From the NCBI GenBank assembly GCA_964410215.1, contig CAYPHA010000004.1, positions 86,164 to 150,163 of the forward strand: a DNA stretch of 64,000 nt, written 5' to 3'. The notes below the pieces were generated by a model. It had not been told where the DNA came from, made no database searches, and saw only the letters and a list, made by a program, of their open reading frames with translations. Shown here one piece after another: positions 15,000 through 23,245 of the stretch (its first letter is position 1; every line of letters begins with the position of its first letter). Origin of the DNA: CAYPHA01 sp964410215 (GTDB lineage: Bacteria > Calditrichota > Calditrichia > Calditrichales > CAYPHA01). Both the position numbers and the translations under genes were made by a program.

Positions 15000-16046
15000 T
15001 TAATCATTGAGATGAATTTTATCATAATGTTTCAGGTATTCCCCATAGGTCAGGTACGTCTTGTTTTCATCCAGCATACTGTTCAGCGTAGGGGCCAGGT
15101 TTCGAACGACATCGATCTCTTCCGTCACCCTGAAAATGAAAGCGTCGCTGCCGGCACCCGATCCGAAGGACACCAGCAGGATGCGGTCACCGGGTTTGGC
15201 CACGTCGAGGGTGGCGGAAAACCCGGTCGGGGAGGATCCGGAATAGGTGTTGCCCATGCGCGGAACAATCCAGCCCGGCTCCATCTGTTCCTTAGTGAAT
15301 CCCAGCGTTTTACCGGCTTTCTGCGGGAATTTACCGTTGGGCATATGGAAGACGGCATAAGCAAAATCGGAAGCCTTCAGCCCGGACCGTTCCAGGATGC
15401 CCGATCCGGCACTGAGCACATGACGAAAATAGGCCGGTTCTCCGGTAAAGCGGCCGCCGTGACGCGGGTATTTGCGTCCTTCCCGGCGCCAGAAATCCCC
15501 GGTATCGGATGTAAACGAATAGGTGTGTTCGATCGCGGCTACCACGTTCTCCGCTCCCATGATAAAAGCGGAACCGCCGGCCGAAGCGGTGAATTCAAGT
15601 GCATCGCCGGGGGCTCCCTGGGAGGTGTCCGCGCCGATGCCCATGGCGTAAGCCATGTTGCCGGCCTTTACATGGCTGTAGGCCACGTACATGGCTTCGG
15701 TGCCCGCTTTACAGGCGAATTCATAATCCGCCACATGCACTTCCGGGCCGATGCCCAGGGCGTCAATCAGGATGGTGCCGCTTGGTTTGACGGCATAGGG
15801 ATGGGACTCGGAACCGATATAGACCGCGCCGATCTGTTTCGGATCGATGCGCGCCCGCTGCAGGGCATGCCGGGCGGCCTGGACGGAAATGGTGATCGTG
15901 TCCTCGTCCATTGCCGGCACGGTTTTCTCGTTTACGAGCAGTCCGTTCTTAATCGTCTGCGGATCTTTCCCCCATTGCCGGGCAATCTCTTCCACTTTAA
16001 TGCGATAACCGGGAAGGTAAGATCCGTATCCTACAATACCAACCAT
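15000..16046 (-). CDS. Hydroxymethylglutaryl-CoA synthase, archaeal type
   Basis: A 348-residue HMG-CoA synthase, shorter than the eukaryotic enzymes and of archaeal length. The catalytic triad is visible: Glu80 in GSESHPYAVKP, Cys112 in EFACKAGTEAM and His234 in FHMPNGKFP. The oxyanion/CoA region GNTYSGSSPTGFSATLD is also present. It makes HMG-CoA from acetoacetyl-CoA and acetyl-CoA. GGAGG lies 5 bases before the ATG. It is the first gene of a three-gene operon with thiolase and DUF35, the archaeal complex layout. No HMG-CoA reductase or other mevalonate gene is in the window, so use in isoprenoid synthesis is inferred. Confidence 0.93.
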   Translation of the reverse strand: MVGIVGYGSYLPGYRIKVEEIARQWGKDPQTIKNGLLVNEKTVPAMDEDTITISVQAARHALQRARIDPKQIGAVYIGSESHPYAVKPSGTILIDALGIGPEVHVADYEFACKAGTEAMYVAYSHVKAGNMAYAMGIGADTSQGAPGDALEFTASAGGSAFIMGAENVVAAIEHTYSFTSDTGDFWRREGRKYPRHGGRFTGEPAYFRHVLSAGSGILERSGLKASDFAYAVFHMPNGKFPQKAGKTLGFTKEQMEPGWIVPRMGNTYSGSSPTGFSATLDVAKPGDRILLVSFGSGAGSDAFIFRVTEEIDVVRNLAPTLNSMLDENKTYLTYGEYLKHYDKIHLND

Positions 16047-16255
16047 AAAGCCTCCGCTTAACTGGTTAAAGGTGTCGTCATAAATTAAAATTTTGGAGAA
16101 AATGCTATTTTAATCTATGAAGGGTTTATGAACAATTCAAACATATTCTATTATCAATATGGATTATAATTTGTAAAACGCGGGTTCCCTGATTATTATT
16201 CTGTAAACTTTAATCTTACGAAAGACGACTATTTTCATTTAACCGGGGAGTTATG

Positions 16256-17044
16256 ATGCAGTTTGATATTGAAGGGAAATCAGCGGTCGTGTTTGCAGCG
16301 AGTAAAGGGCTGGGCAAAGCGGCGGCACTGGCACTGGCAGCTGAAGGCTGCCGGGTGGCTGTCTGTGGGCGGACACCGGATACTCTTGCGGAAGCGGCGA
16401 CGGAGATTTGTTCAGCCGGCGCGGCTGATGTGCTGACTGAAGTCGTGGATGTCATGAACCGGGCAGAAATCGAATCGTTTGTGGAAAGCATTGCCCGGGC
16501 ATGGGACGGGATTGATATACTGGTTACCAATGCCGGGGGGCCTCCGGTGAAGACCTTCATGGAAACCAGCGATGAAGAATGGCAGGAATGGTATCAGAAG
16601 ACATTTATGAGCGTCGTCCGCTCCATTAAAACAGCCGTTCCATATATGGAAAAAAAAGGATGGGGACGCATTATCAACATCACTTCCATTTCGGTGAAGG
16701 CGCCGGTGGAGAGTCTGGTATATGCCAATGCCCTGCGTATGGCGGTGGTTGGTCTGGCCAAAACGTTATCATTGGAACTCGGTCCGATGGGAATCACGGT
16801 CAACAACGTGGCCCCGGGTTATCATCTGACGGATGGGTTGGAGCGCATTATACGCAAAAAAGTGGAACAGGGTACGGCCCGGGAAACGGTGCTGGAAAAC
16901 TGGGAAAAGAAGATCCCCATGCGCCGTATCGGCCGGCCTGAGGACCTGGCCAGCCTGATCACCTTCCTGGCTTCTGAACCGGCCGGCTATTTGTCGGGGA
17001 CAACCATCCCCTGTGACGGCGGCATGTATAGCGGTACCATGTGA
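16256..17044 (+). CDS. SDR-family oxidoreductase, BKR-like, lacking the catalytic Lys
   Basis: About 262 residues; two adjacent ATGs at 16253 and 16256, and the GGGGAG at 16245-16250 fits the second better. It has a Rossmann fold with the dinucleotide motif AASKGLGKAAA (variant of TGxxxGIG), NAGG near residue 94, and ITSIS at 143-147. The active-site Tyr157 is kept in VYANALRMAV, but the usual YxxxK reads YANAL, so Lys is replaced by Leu. This matches the atypical beta-ketoacyl-ACP-reductase-like SDR subgroup that does not carry a perfect tetrad. C-terminal AGYLSGTTIPCDGGMYSG is standard. The substrate is unknown. It is divergently transcribed from the HMG-CoA synthase operon. Confidence 0.85.
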   Translation: MQFDIEGKSAVVFAASKGLGKAAALALAAEGCRVAVCGRTPDTLAEAATEICSAGAADVLTEVVDVMNRAEIESFVESIARAWDGIDILVTNAGGPPVKTFMETSDEEWQEWYQKTFMSVVRSIKTAVPYMEKKGWGRIINITSISVKAPVESLVYANALRMAVVGLAKTLSLELGPMGITVNNVAPGYHLTDGLERIIRKKVEQGTARETVLENWEKKIPMRRIGRPEDLASLITFLASEPAGYLSGTTIPCDGGMYSGTM

Positions 17045-17153
17045 TGCGGTCAAAAAAAAGCGTTATGGCCAGGGGGAATTGACTTGACAAAACCTTTGCA
17101 CGGAGGTATTTTTGCGCTTCATTTTTAACGTGAAAACAAAAGGAGACGATACA

Positions 17154-17354
17154 ATGACGCATACTATCGGTGAAATGGCGGGTCAGGTCTGGGACGCCCT
17201 GGAAGGGGGCAATGAAATGACCCTTGCGAAACTGAAAACACAGTTGAAGGCAGACGCCTTTGTGCTGAATGCCGCCATAGGCTGGCTGGCGCGTGAAGGG
17301 AAGATCGACATCAGCAAAAAGGGGACGTCGGTCAAAGTCAGGCTGGCTGGCTGA
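17154..17354 (+). CDS. Winged helix-turn-helix protein (DUF2582-like)
   Basis: A 66-residue protein. The start at ATG 17154 is chosen because AAAGGAG precedes it at 17139-17145; a longer frame from 17112 has no such site. The sequence MTHTIGEMAGQVWDAL, LAKLKTQLKADAFVLNAAIG and WLAREGKIDI is the pattern of the small DUF2582/pfam10771 winged-helix family. It could bind DNA or act as a protein adaptor; the function is not established. A terminator follows directly. Confidence 0.82.
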   Translation: MTHTIGEMAGQVWDALEGGNEMTLAKLKTQLKADAFVLNAAIGWLAREGKIDISKKGTSVKVRLAG

Positions 17355-17370
17355 TCATCTCAATTTCACA

Positions 17371-17394
17371 AGCCGGTGTGATGCCGGCTTTTTT
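17371..17394 (+). terminator. Intrinsic terminator
   Basis: Stem AGCCGG (17371-17376) / CCGGCT (17384-17389) with a 7-base loop, followed by a T-run to 17394. It lies 16 bases after the winged-helix gene. Confidence 0.85.
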
Positions 17395-17493
17395 CTTCTT
17401 TAATCTTCCTCCATTTTAGAAAATACTTGCTTTTGTTCCGACTCTATTCTATTTTTTGCTTTACATGATAATGACCTAACATTCCAGGTAACT

Positions 17494-18786
17494 ATGAAAA
17501 CCTATATAAATATTTTTTTGCTCCTCTTTGGACTGTGTAGTTCACTGATCGCCAGAGATGTTCACCGCATTATAGTCAGCGGTATCATCAATCCGGTCTC
17601 CATGGAATACATCATCAAATCAATTGAGAAGGCTGAAGAACAGGATGCCGAACTGTTGATCATTCAGATGGATACGCCGGGCGGTCTGATGGCTTCGATG
17701 CACGAAATCATGAAATCCATTCAGAGTTCCAACGTGCCGGTCGCCGTTTACGTGGCACCCAGTGGTTCGCGGGCAGGATCCGCAGGTGTGTTCATTACCT
17801 ATGCCGCCCACATTGCTGCAATGGCGCCGTCCACCAACATCGGTTCCGCCCATCCGGTTCTCGGAGGCGGGCAGGCACAGCCGGATTCCTCCGGTGTGAT
17901 GATGGAAAAGGTCACCAACGATGCGGTGGCAAAAATCAAGACCGTCGCAAAACGTCGCGGCCGGAATGAAGAGTGGGCGGAAAAGGCTATCCGTGAGAGC
18001 GCCAATATTACTGAGACGGAAGCCCTCGAGATGAATGTCATCGACTATATCGTGCCCGATGTCGATTCACTGCTGGCTGTAATCGATGGGAAAGAGATCA
18101 AACTGGATAGCGGTGAGATACAAAAGATGGATACACGTGATGCCACCGTTATCACGTTTGAGATGACCTGGCGCCAGCGCCTGCTGGATACCCTGACGGA
18201 TCCCAATATCGCCTATATTCTCATGATTATCGGCTTTTACGGGATTCTGTATGAACTATACAGTCCGGGTGCCATCCTGCCCGGTGTTGTGGGGGGCATC
18301 TGCCTTATAATGGGTTTTTATGCCATGCAGTCGCTTCCGGTAAATTACGCCGGTCTGGCCCTGATTGTCTTTTCGATTGTCCTTTTCCTTCTGGAAGTTA
18401 AAATTCAGAGTTTCGGGTTGCTGACCATCGGAGGGGTGATTTCCCTCATCATGGGTTCCGTGATGCTGTATGATAATGAAAATATGCCGTTCATAAGAGT
18501 TTCATGGGAGGTCATTGTGGGCGTTGTTCTTGTAACCGTTGCATTTTTTGTATTCGCCATCGGCATGGCCGTACGGACCCATCGAAAACAGGCAACGACC
18601 GGTAAGGAGGGCATGATAGGGGAAATCGGTGTCGTTTATAAGGAACTGGATCCGGACGGAACCGTCGTTGTGCACGGCGAATACTGGCGTGCGGTAAGCG
18701 GTGCAAAAATAGAAGCCGGACGAAAAGTAAAAGTTGTCGCATATGAAGATAAAGGTTTGACGCTCAGAGTAGAGCCCATTTCTTAG
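17494..18786 (+). CDS. NfeD-like membrane serine protease (long form)
   Basis: A 430-residue NfeD1b-type protein. A signal peptide (residues 1-20) is followed by a ClpP-like protease domain: MDTPGGL, the catalytic Ser96 in SRAGSAGVFI and the general-base Lys147 in NDAVAKIK, as in the Pyrococcus 1510-N protease. Several membrane helices follow (residues ~235-360). The C-terminal ~70 residues form the soluble NfeD OB-fold (GEIGVVYKELDPDGTVVVHGEYWRA..., split here). It is followed after 11 bases by a slipin gene; the pair is widespread and the protease is known to cleave the stomatin partner. It probably serves membrane quality control. Confidence 0.93.
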   Translation: MKTYINIFLLLFGLCSSLIARDVHRIIVSGIINPVSMEYIIKSIEKAEEQDAELLIIQMDTPGGLMASMHEIMKSIQSSNVPVAVYVAPSGSRAGSAGVFITYAAHIAAMAPSTNIGSAHPVLGGGQAQPDSSGVMMEKVTNDAVAKIKTVAKRRGRNEEWAEKAIRESANITETEALEMNVIDYIVPDVDSLLAVIDGKEIKLDSGEIQKMDTRDATVITFEMTWRQRLLDTLTDPNIAYILMIIGFYGILYELYSPGAILPGVVGGICLIMGFYAMQSLPVNYAGLALIVFSIVLFLLEVKIQSFGLLTIGGVISLIMGSVMLYDNENMPFIRVSWEVIVGVVLVTVAFFVFAIGMAVRTHRKQATTGKEGMIGEIGVVYKELDPDGTVVVHGEYWRAVSGAKIEAGRKVKVVAYEDKGLTLRVEPIS

Positions 18787-18797
18787 GAGGAATCATT

Positions 18798-19577
18798 ATG
18801 TCATTTCTTTCCGGAATCATTATCATTGTTGTATTCCTGTTGGCAAGCGCCATTCGTGTTCTCAAGGAATACGAACGGGGTGTTATTTTTCGTCTGGGAC
18901 GTTTGGTGGGTTCCAAAGGTCCTGGAATTATCCTGCTGATCCCGCTTTTGGACCGTATGGTAAAAGTGAGTTTGAGAACGGTTGTAATGGATGTCCCCCC
19001 GCAGGATGTCATTACCAAGGACAATGTGTCGGTGCAGGTGAACGCCGTGCTTTATTTCAGGGTGGTCAGTCCGGAAAAGAGCATCGTTGAAGTGGAAAAT
19101 TTCCTCTTTGCAACCTCACAGCTTTCACAGACGACCCTGCGCAGCATCGTTGGCCAGGTGGAGCTGGACGAGTTGCTGATGGAGCGGGACAAAATCAATG
19201 CAGAACTCCAGCAGATTATCGATACGCATTCTGATCCCTGGGGAGTGAAAGTATCGCTTGTGGAGATCAAACATATCGACCTGCCGGAGGAGATGAAGCG
19301 TGCCATGGCCAAACAGGCTGAAGCCGAACGTGAGCGCCGGGCCAAGGTCATCGCAGCCGAGGGTGAATTTCAGGCCTCCAGGCAGCTTACGAACGCCGCA
19401 AAAATCATTGATGAAAATCCGTCATCACTGCAGCTCCGTTTCCTTCAGACGCTTGTCGAAATCGCGGCGGAGAAAAACTCGACGACCATCTTTCCGGTTC
19501 CACTCGATCTTTTCAGGCCCTTTCTTGAAAGCTATGCCGAGGAACAAAAAAAGAAACACGGCAGGACCGATGATTAA
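18798..19577 (+). CDS. SPFH/band 7 protein (slipin, stomatin homologue)
   Basis: A 259-residue slipin. An N-terminal membrane hairpin (residues 4-20) is followed by the SPFH domain: LKEYERGVIFRLGRL, GPGIILLIPLLDRMVKVSLR and DVPPQDVITKDNVSVQVNAV, classic stomatin signatures. A coiled-coil with AKQAEAERERRAKVIAAEGE and a C-terminal hydrophobic stretch end the protein. A strong AGGAGG site lies 8-9 bases before the ATG. It is the standard partner of the upstream NfeD protease and forms membrane-associated oligomers. Confidence 0.95.
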   Translation: MSFLSGIIIIVVFLLASAIRVLKEYERGVIFRLGRLVGSKGPGIILLIPLLDRMVKVSLRTVVMDVPPQDVITKDNVSVQVNAVLYFRVVSPEKSIVEVENFLFATSQLSQTTLRSIVGQVELDELLMERDKINAELQQIIDTHSDPWGVKVSLVEIKHIDLPEEMKRAMAKQAEAERERRAKVIAAEGEFQASRQLTNAAKIIDENPSSLQLRFLQTLVEIAAEKNSTTIFPVPLDLFRPFLESYAEEQKKKHGRTDD

Positions 19578-19614
19578 ACGTGCCGCCTGATATCGTGCTT
19601 AATCTTCATACTAT

Positions 19615-19643
19615 AAAAAAACCTGCCATAGGCAGGTTTTTTT
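19615..19643 (+). terminator. Intrinsic terminator after nfeD-slipin
   Basis: Stem ACCTGCC (19621-19627) / GGCAGGT (19631-19637), with flanking A6 and T6 extending the pairing, loop ATA, then a T-run. It lies 37 bases after the slipin stop. Confidence 0.92.
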
Positions 19644-19675
19644 CTGATGAACGTTATTGACCGGATGTACAAACA

Positions 19676-20542
19676 ATGAAACCACTCTTTTTTCTTTTTT
19701 CTTTTTTCTTCTTTCTTATCCTCCATGCCTGCAGCCTGAACCGCATGGCTGTGCGTCAAATGACTCCTATTCTGCAAAACAGTGCGGAAGCCGTATATGA
19801 GGAAACAGACCTTCAGATCGCGGAACAGGCCCTGGCTTCCAACCTGAAACTGCTGGAAGGGCTGATGAAAAGCGATCCCGGTAACCAGCAGTTGATCCTG
19901 CTTACGGTTCAGGGTTTCGCCGGTTATGCGCTGGGGTTTGCAGAAGATGAAGATACCCCGCGGGCACGCGCACTCTATCTGCGGGCCAGAACATACGGTT
20001 TTGACCTGCTGGAGCAGAATAAATCGTTCAGGGAAAACAGAAAGGGCGACATGGACTCCTTCATAGCGGCATTGAAGACATTCGAAGAAGATGATGTACC
20101 TGCGCTTTTCTGGACCGGTTTCAGCTGGGCTGGTTATCTGAATCTCAGTCTGAGCGATCCGATGGCCCTTATTGAATTACCCCGTGTGGAAGCACTGATG
20201 AACCGTGTTATGGAACTGGATTCCACCTTTTTTTATGGTGGTGCCCAGCTCTTTTTCGGATCCATGTACGGAATGAAGCCGCGGATGATGGGCGGCGATC
20301 CGGATAAGGCCAAAGCGTATTTTGAACGCAGCCTGCGAATTTCAGGAAACAAATTCCTCCTGGCCTATGTATACATGGCTGAATACTACGCGGCTAAAGT
20401 GCTGGATGAAGAAGCTTTTGATCACTATCTGGAGATAGTGCAGCAAACCCCTTCTGCGAAACTTGAAGGGATGCCGCTTTTGAATGAGATTGCAAAAAAG
20501 AAAGCCGGCTTACTCGCGAAACGAAAAGAAGAATTATTCTGA
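19676..20542 (+). CDS. TatT-like lipoprotein of a TRAP-T transport system
   Basis: A 288-residue lipoprotein: Phe-rich signal peptide with lipobox LHAC (Cys19), then an all-helical TPR-like body (LLEGLMKSDPGNQQLIL, ARALYLRARTYGFDLLEQN, FYGGAQLFFGSMYGMKPRMM). This resembles TatT, the T component that pairs with a periplasmic TRAP binding protein (TatP), known from Treponema pallidum. The next gene, 6 bases on, is such a binding protein, supporting the call. Its signal-peptide codons contain a 3x CTTTTTT repeat identical to that in the Ig-repeat lipoprotein at 5193-7292. Confidence 0.85.
   Translation: MKPLFFLFSFFFFLILHACSLNRMAVRQMTPILQNSAEAVYEETDLQIAEQALASNLKLLEGLMKSDPGNQQLILLTVQGFAGYALGFAEDEDTPRARALYLRARTYGFDLLEQNKSFRENRKGDMDSFIAALKTFEEDDVPALFWTGFSWAGYLNLSLSDPMALIELPRVEALMNRVMELDSTFFYGGAQLFFGSMYGMKPRMMGGDPDKAKAYFERSLRISGNKFLLAYVYMAEYYAAKVLDEEAFDHYLEIVQQTPSAKLEGMPLLNEIAKKKAGLLAKRKEELF
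19687..19707 (+). repeat. Heptanucleotide tandem repeat (3x) in signal-peptide codons
   Basis: Three exact CTTTTTT units followed by CTT, within codons 4-12 of the TatT-like gene. The unit and copy number are the same as at 7254-7274. Confidence 0.85.
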
Positions 20543-20554
20543 GGGAGAATGAGA

Positions 20555-21550
20555 ATGCGTATCATTTTTATACTGGTGATGATCAGTTTTCTGTCCGTGT
20601 CCGGTCAAACGATTAAATTTGCCACGCTTGCCCCGGAAGGCACAACATGGATGCATGTCATGAATGCCTTCAGCGAGTCGGTTGCCGAAGCGACTAATGG
20701 AGAAGTTACCTTTAAAATCTATCCCGGCAGTGTGCAGGGTGATGACAAGGATGTACTCCGGAAAATTCGTATTAACCAGTTACACAGCGCAGGATTTACC
20801 GGTGTCGGACTGGGTGAAATTTTGCCGGAAGTACGTATTCTCGATGCACCGTTTCTATTCAGGAATCATAAAGAAGTCGACTATGTGAAGAATAAATTCA
20901 TGGACCGCTTTGCGGAGGGATTTGAAAAGAAGGGTTTTATACTCCTGGGTTGGGCCGAGGTCGGATTCGTTTATATTTTTACTAACAAGCCGATCAACTC
21001 ACTGGATGATTTCAAAGGGGTCAAGATGTGGATGTGGGAAGGTGATCCGCTGGCGGAGGCCACGTTTAAGTCGTTTGGTATCAGTCCGATTCCTCTTTCC
21101 GTTGTTGATGTACTGACGTCTTTGCAAACAGGGCTGGTAGACGGTGTATACACGGCACCGCTGGCCTGTGTTTCGATGCAATGGTTCACTAAAACCAAAT
21201 ACGTTCTGGATATTCCACTCGCCAATGCCAACGGTGCTGTTTTACTCTCCAAACGCATGTATAACAAATTGTCACCCGAACACCGGGAAATTGTTATGGA
21301 AAAAGGAAAAGAATATTTCCGCGAGCTGGTCCGGAAAGGCCGTGAAGATAATGAAAAATCCATGCAGGCTATTTTAGACTATGGCATTGAGAAAATGGAA
21401 ATTTCCGATACGGAAACACGGCTTCGTTATGAGGCCATTGGTGCGAAGGCGCGACAGGAACTGGTTGGGAAATTATATGATCAGGAACTGCTCACTGACA
21501 TGGAAAACGCCGTAGCAGAATTCCGGGAATCGGAGATGAAAACGGAGTAA
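20555..21550 (+). CDS. TRAP transporter substrate-binding protein (DctP/TatP family)
   Basis: About 331 residues. An ATG at 20549 is also in frame, but GGGAG at 20543-20547 fits ATG 20555 better. A signal peptide ends near SVSGQ. DctP-family signatures follow: IKFATLAPEGTTWMHVMNAF, LRKIRINQLHSAGFTGVGLG, NKPINSLDDFKGVKMWMWEG and LQTGLVDGVYTAP. It should bind a carboxylate-type substrate in the periplasm for a TRAP permease. The usual DctQ/DctM membrane genes are not adjacent or elsewhere in this window; Nif3 follows after 3 bases. Confidence 0.92.
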   Translation: MRIIFILVMISFLSVSGQTIKFATLAPEGTTWMHVMNAFSESVAEATNGEVTFKIYPGSVQGDDKDVLRKIRINQLHSAGFTGVGLGEILPEVRILDAPFLFRNHKEVDYVKNKFMDRFAEGFEKKGFILLGWAEVGFVYIFTNKPINSLDDFKGVKMWMWEGDPLAEATFKSFGISPIPLSVVDVLTSLQTGLVDGVYTAPLACVSMQWFTKTKYVLDIPLANANGAVLLSKRMYNKLSPEHREIVMEKGKEYFRELVRKGREDNEKSMQAILDYGIEKMEISDTETRLRYEAIGAKARQELVGKLYDQELLTDMENAVAEFRESEMKTE

Positions 21551-21553
21551 AAC

Positions 21554-22306
21554 ATGCACAGAGATGAACTGACAAACTTTCTGAATACGTATTTGTTCGT
21601 TAATGATTTCAAGGATTACGGTCCCAATGGTTTGCAGGTTGAAGGCAAAGCGGAAATCAACAAAGTTGTAACCGGTGTCAGCGCATCGGTGGAACTGTTC
21701 CAGAAAGCGCTGGAAGAAGGGGCGGACGCTATTATTGTTCATCACGGTATCATCTGGAATTTTGAACGGCCCGTCTACCGTGGCGGTTATAAAAAGCGTG
21801 TAAAATTCCTGCTCGAAAACGATATCAATCTCTATGGCTTTCATCTGCCGCTGGATGCCCATCCCGAGGTAGGTAACAACGCCCGGCTTGCGAAATTGCT
21901 GCCGCTGGAATCACTGGAACCGTTTGGAGAGTACCAGGGAAACCACATCGGCTACAAAGGTTCCTGCAAGCCCACGCATGCTATGGATCTATTCGATCTT
22001 ATAAAAGCTGAAATAAATCCGGATGCACTGATTTTTCCGTATGGTCCGGACAAAGTCCACACAGTCGGGATTATCAGCGGGGGGGCTCAGAAACAGGTAA
22101 CGGAAGCCGTTCTGCAGGGGCTGGACCTGTACCTGACAGGAGAGGTCAGCGAACATATTCTCCATTATGTAAAAGAGGAAGAAATCCACTTTGTTGCCGC
22201 CGGGCATCATGCTACGGAACGCTTCGGTGTGAGGGCGCTGGGTGCGAAGCTCGCCGACGAATTCGGATTAGAGGTCACTTACATCGACATCCCGAATCCG
22301 GTTTAA
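21554..22306 (+). CDS. Nif3-like dinuclear metal center protein
   Basis: A 250-residue Nif3/YbgI family protein (GTP cyclohydrolase I type 2 homologue). Metal-ligand motifs are IIVHHGIIW, GFHLPLDAHPEVGNN and, near the end, AAGHHATERFGV. Family members form hexameric rings; the physiological reaction is not settled. It follows the TRAP binding protein by 3 bases. Its TAA shares the bases of the convergent Nudix stop (GTTTAAAC). Confidence 0.93.
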   Translation: MHRDELTNFLNTYLFVNDFKDYGPNGLQVEGKAEINKVVTGVSASVELFQKALEEGADAIIVHHGIIWNFERPVYRGGYKKRVKFLLENDINLYGFHLPLDAHPEVGNNARLAKLLPLESLEPFGEYQGNHIGYKGSCKPTHAMDLFDLIKAEINPDALIFPYGPDKVHTVGIISGGAQKQVTEAVLQGLDLYLTGEVSEHILHYVKEEEIHFVAAGHHATERFGVRALGAKLADEFGLEVTYIDIPNPV

Positions 22307-22713
22307 ACGATCTGGTACACTTTAAGCATTTTTATAATGCTGGCATCAGCTCTGGGGAAGGTGTAATGATCCAGTTCGCCCGTTTCAACCCAGGCGAAGT
22401 CGGCAACGTCAAGCGGCTCGACAGTCTGCGCCGGTGGTTCCGGCCTGCACAGGTAAAATGAAATATCGATCACCCGGTCCCCGTAATCAAACACCTCATG
22501 ATGATAGAGGCGTTCTACATCAATATTCAGATTTACTTCTTCACGGATTTCTCTGACCAGAGCGTCTTCGGGGCGCTCCCCGGATTCAATCCGGCCCCCG
22601 GGGAACTCCCAGTAGCCGCCAAGGTGTGCATCGTCATGCCGCCGGGTAATCAGAACCCTTCCGGTCTCATCAAAAATCAGGGCTGCGACAACGGTTATAA
22701 CGGGTTTGGTCAT
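22303..22713 (-). CDS. MutT-like Nudix hydrolase
   Basis: A 136-residue protein with a complete Nudix box (GGRIESGERPEDALVREIREEV; key residues G, E, REIREE) and WEFPGG just before it. The small size and VVAALIFDETGRVLITRR start are typical of 8-oxo-dGTP diphosphatase (MutT) or a related (d)NTP pyrophosphohydrolase. It is the last gene of the minus-strand run that begins with the CysQ-like gene, one base after the TPR gene. Exact substrate not determinable. Confidence 0.9.
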   Translation of the reverse strand: MTKPVITVVAALIFDETGRVLITRRHDDAHLGGYWEFPGGRIESGERPEDALVREIREEVNLNIDVERLYHHEVFDYGDRVIDISFYLCRPEPPAQTVEPLDVADFAWVETGELDHYTFPRADASIIKMLKVYQIV

Positions 22714-22714
22714 T

Positions 22715-23203
22715 TTAATTGTATTTTCCTGTCAGTTTATCGAGCGCTGTGCGGGCTGCCTGGTATTCCGGATTTTCCTCCAGGGCTTTCCCGTAATAAT
22801 GACGGGCTTTGTCCCAATCACCTTTTATTTCCAGCACGATGCCCATGTTCATATTCGGAAAGCAGTAATTTTCATACTTCGGTGCATGAAGCGCTTTCAC
22901 AATCCACTGCTTTGCTTCGGAATAACGTTTAAGCTGGATAAGATAGGCGCCGATATCGTTGTAGGGGTTGCCAAAAGCCGGATCCAGTTCAATAGCTTTT
23001 TTACATTCCTCAATGGCTTCGATATATAAGCCTTTCAGGCTGTATACCCATCCGAGGAACGTATGGGCTTTCGCTGTCGGATACATTTCGATGGATTTCC
23101 GGTAGAAATGCGCCGCCCGGTCCAGGTATCCACGCATCTGAAGATGATAGGCCTTATCGAAAAAAGTTCGTGCAATTTCCGTCTGTTTTCCATCTTTATT
23201 CAT
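22715..23203 (-). CDS. TPR-repeat protein
   Basis: A 162-residue soluble protein made almost wholly of about four tetratricopeptide repeats (LDRAAHFYRKSIEMYP, YIEAIEECKKAIELDP, YSEAKQWIVKALH, WDKARHYYGKALEENPEY). It is probably a protein-protein adaptor. It lies between prs and the Nudix gene on the same strand. Confidence 0.82.
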   Translation of the reverse strand: MNKDGKQTEIARTFFDKAYHLQMRGYLDRAAHFYRKSIEMYPTAKAHTFLGWVYSLKGLYIEAIEECKKAIELDPAFGNPYNDIGAYLIQLKRYSEAKQWIVKALHAPKYENYCFPNMNMGIVLEIKGDWDKARHYYGKALEENPEYQAARTALDKLTGKYN

Positions 23204-23245
23204 ACCTTTAATAACACATCAGAGGTATGACTAAATTCCGTTTTT

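Noticed and set aside
14973..16061. Open frame of 362 codons on the plus strand
   Set aside because: It is antisense to HMG-CoA synthase, which has an intact catalytic triad; a shadow of codon bias.
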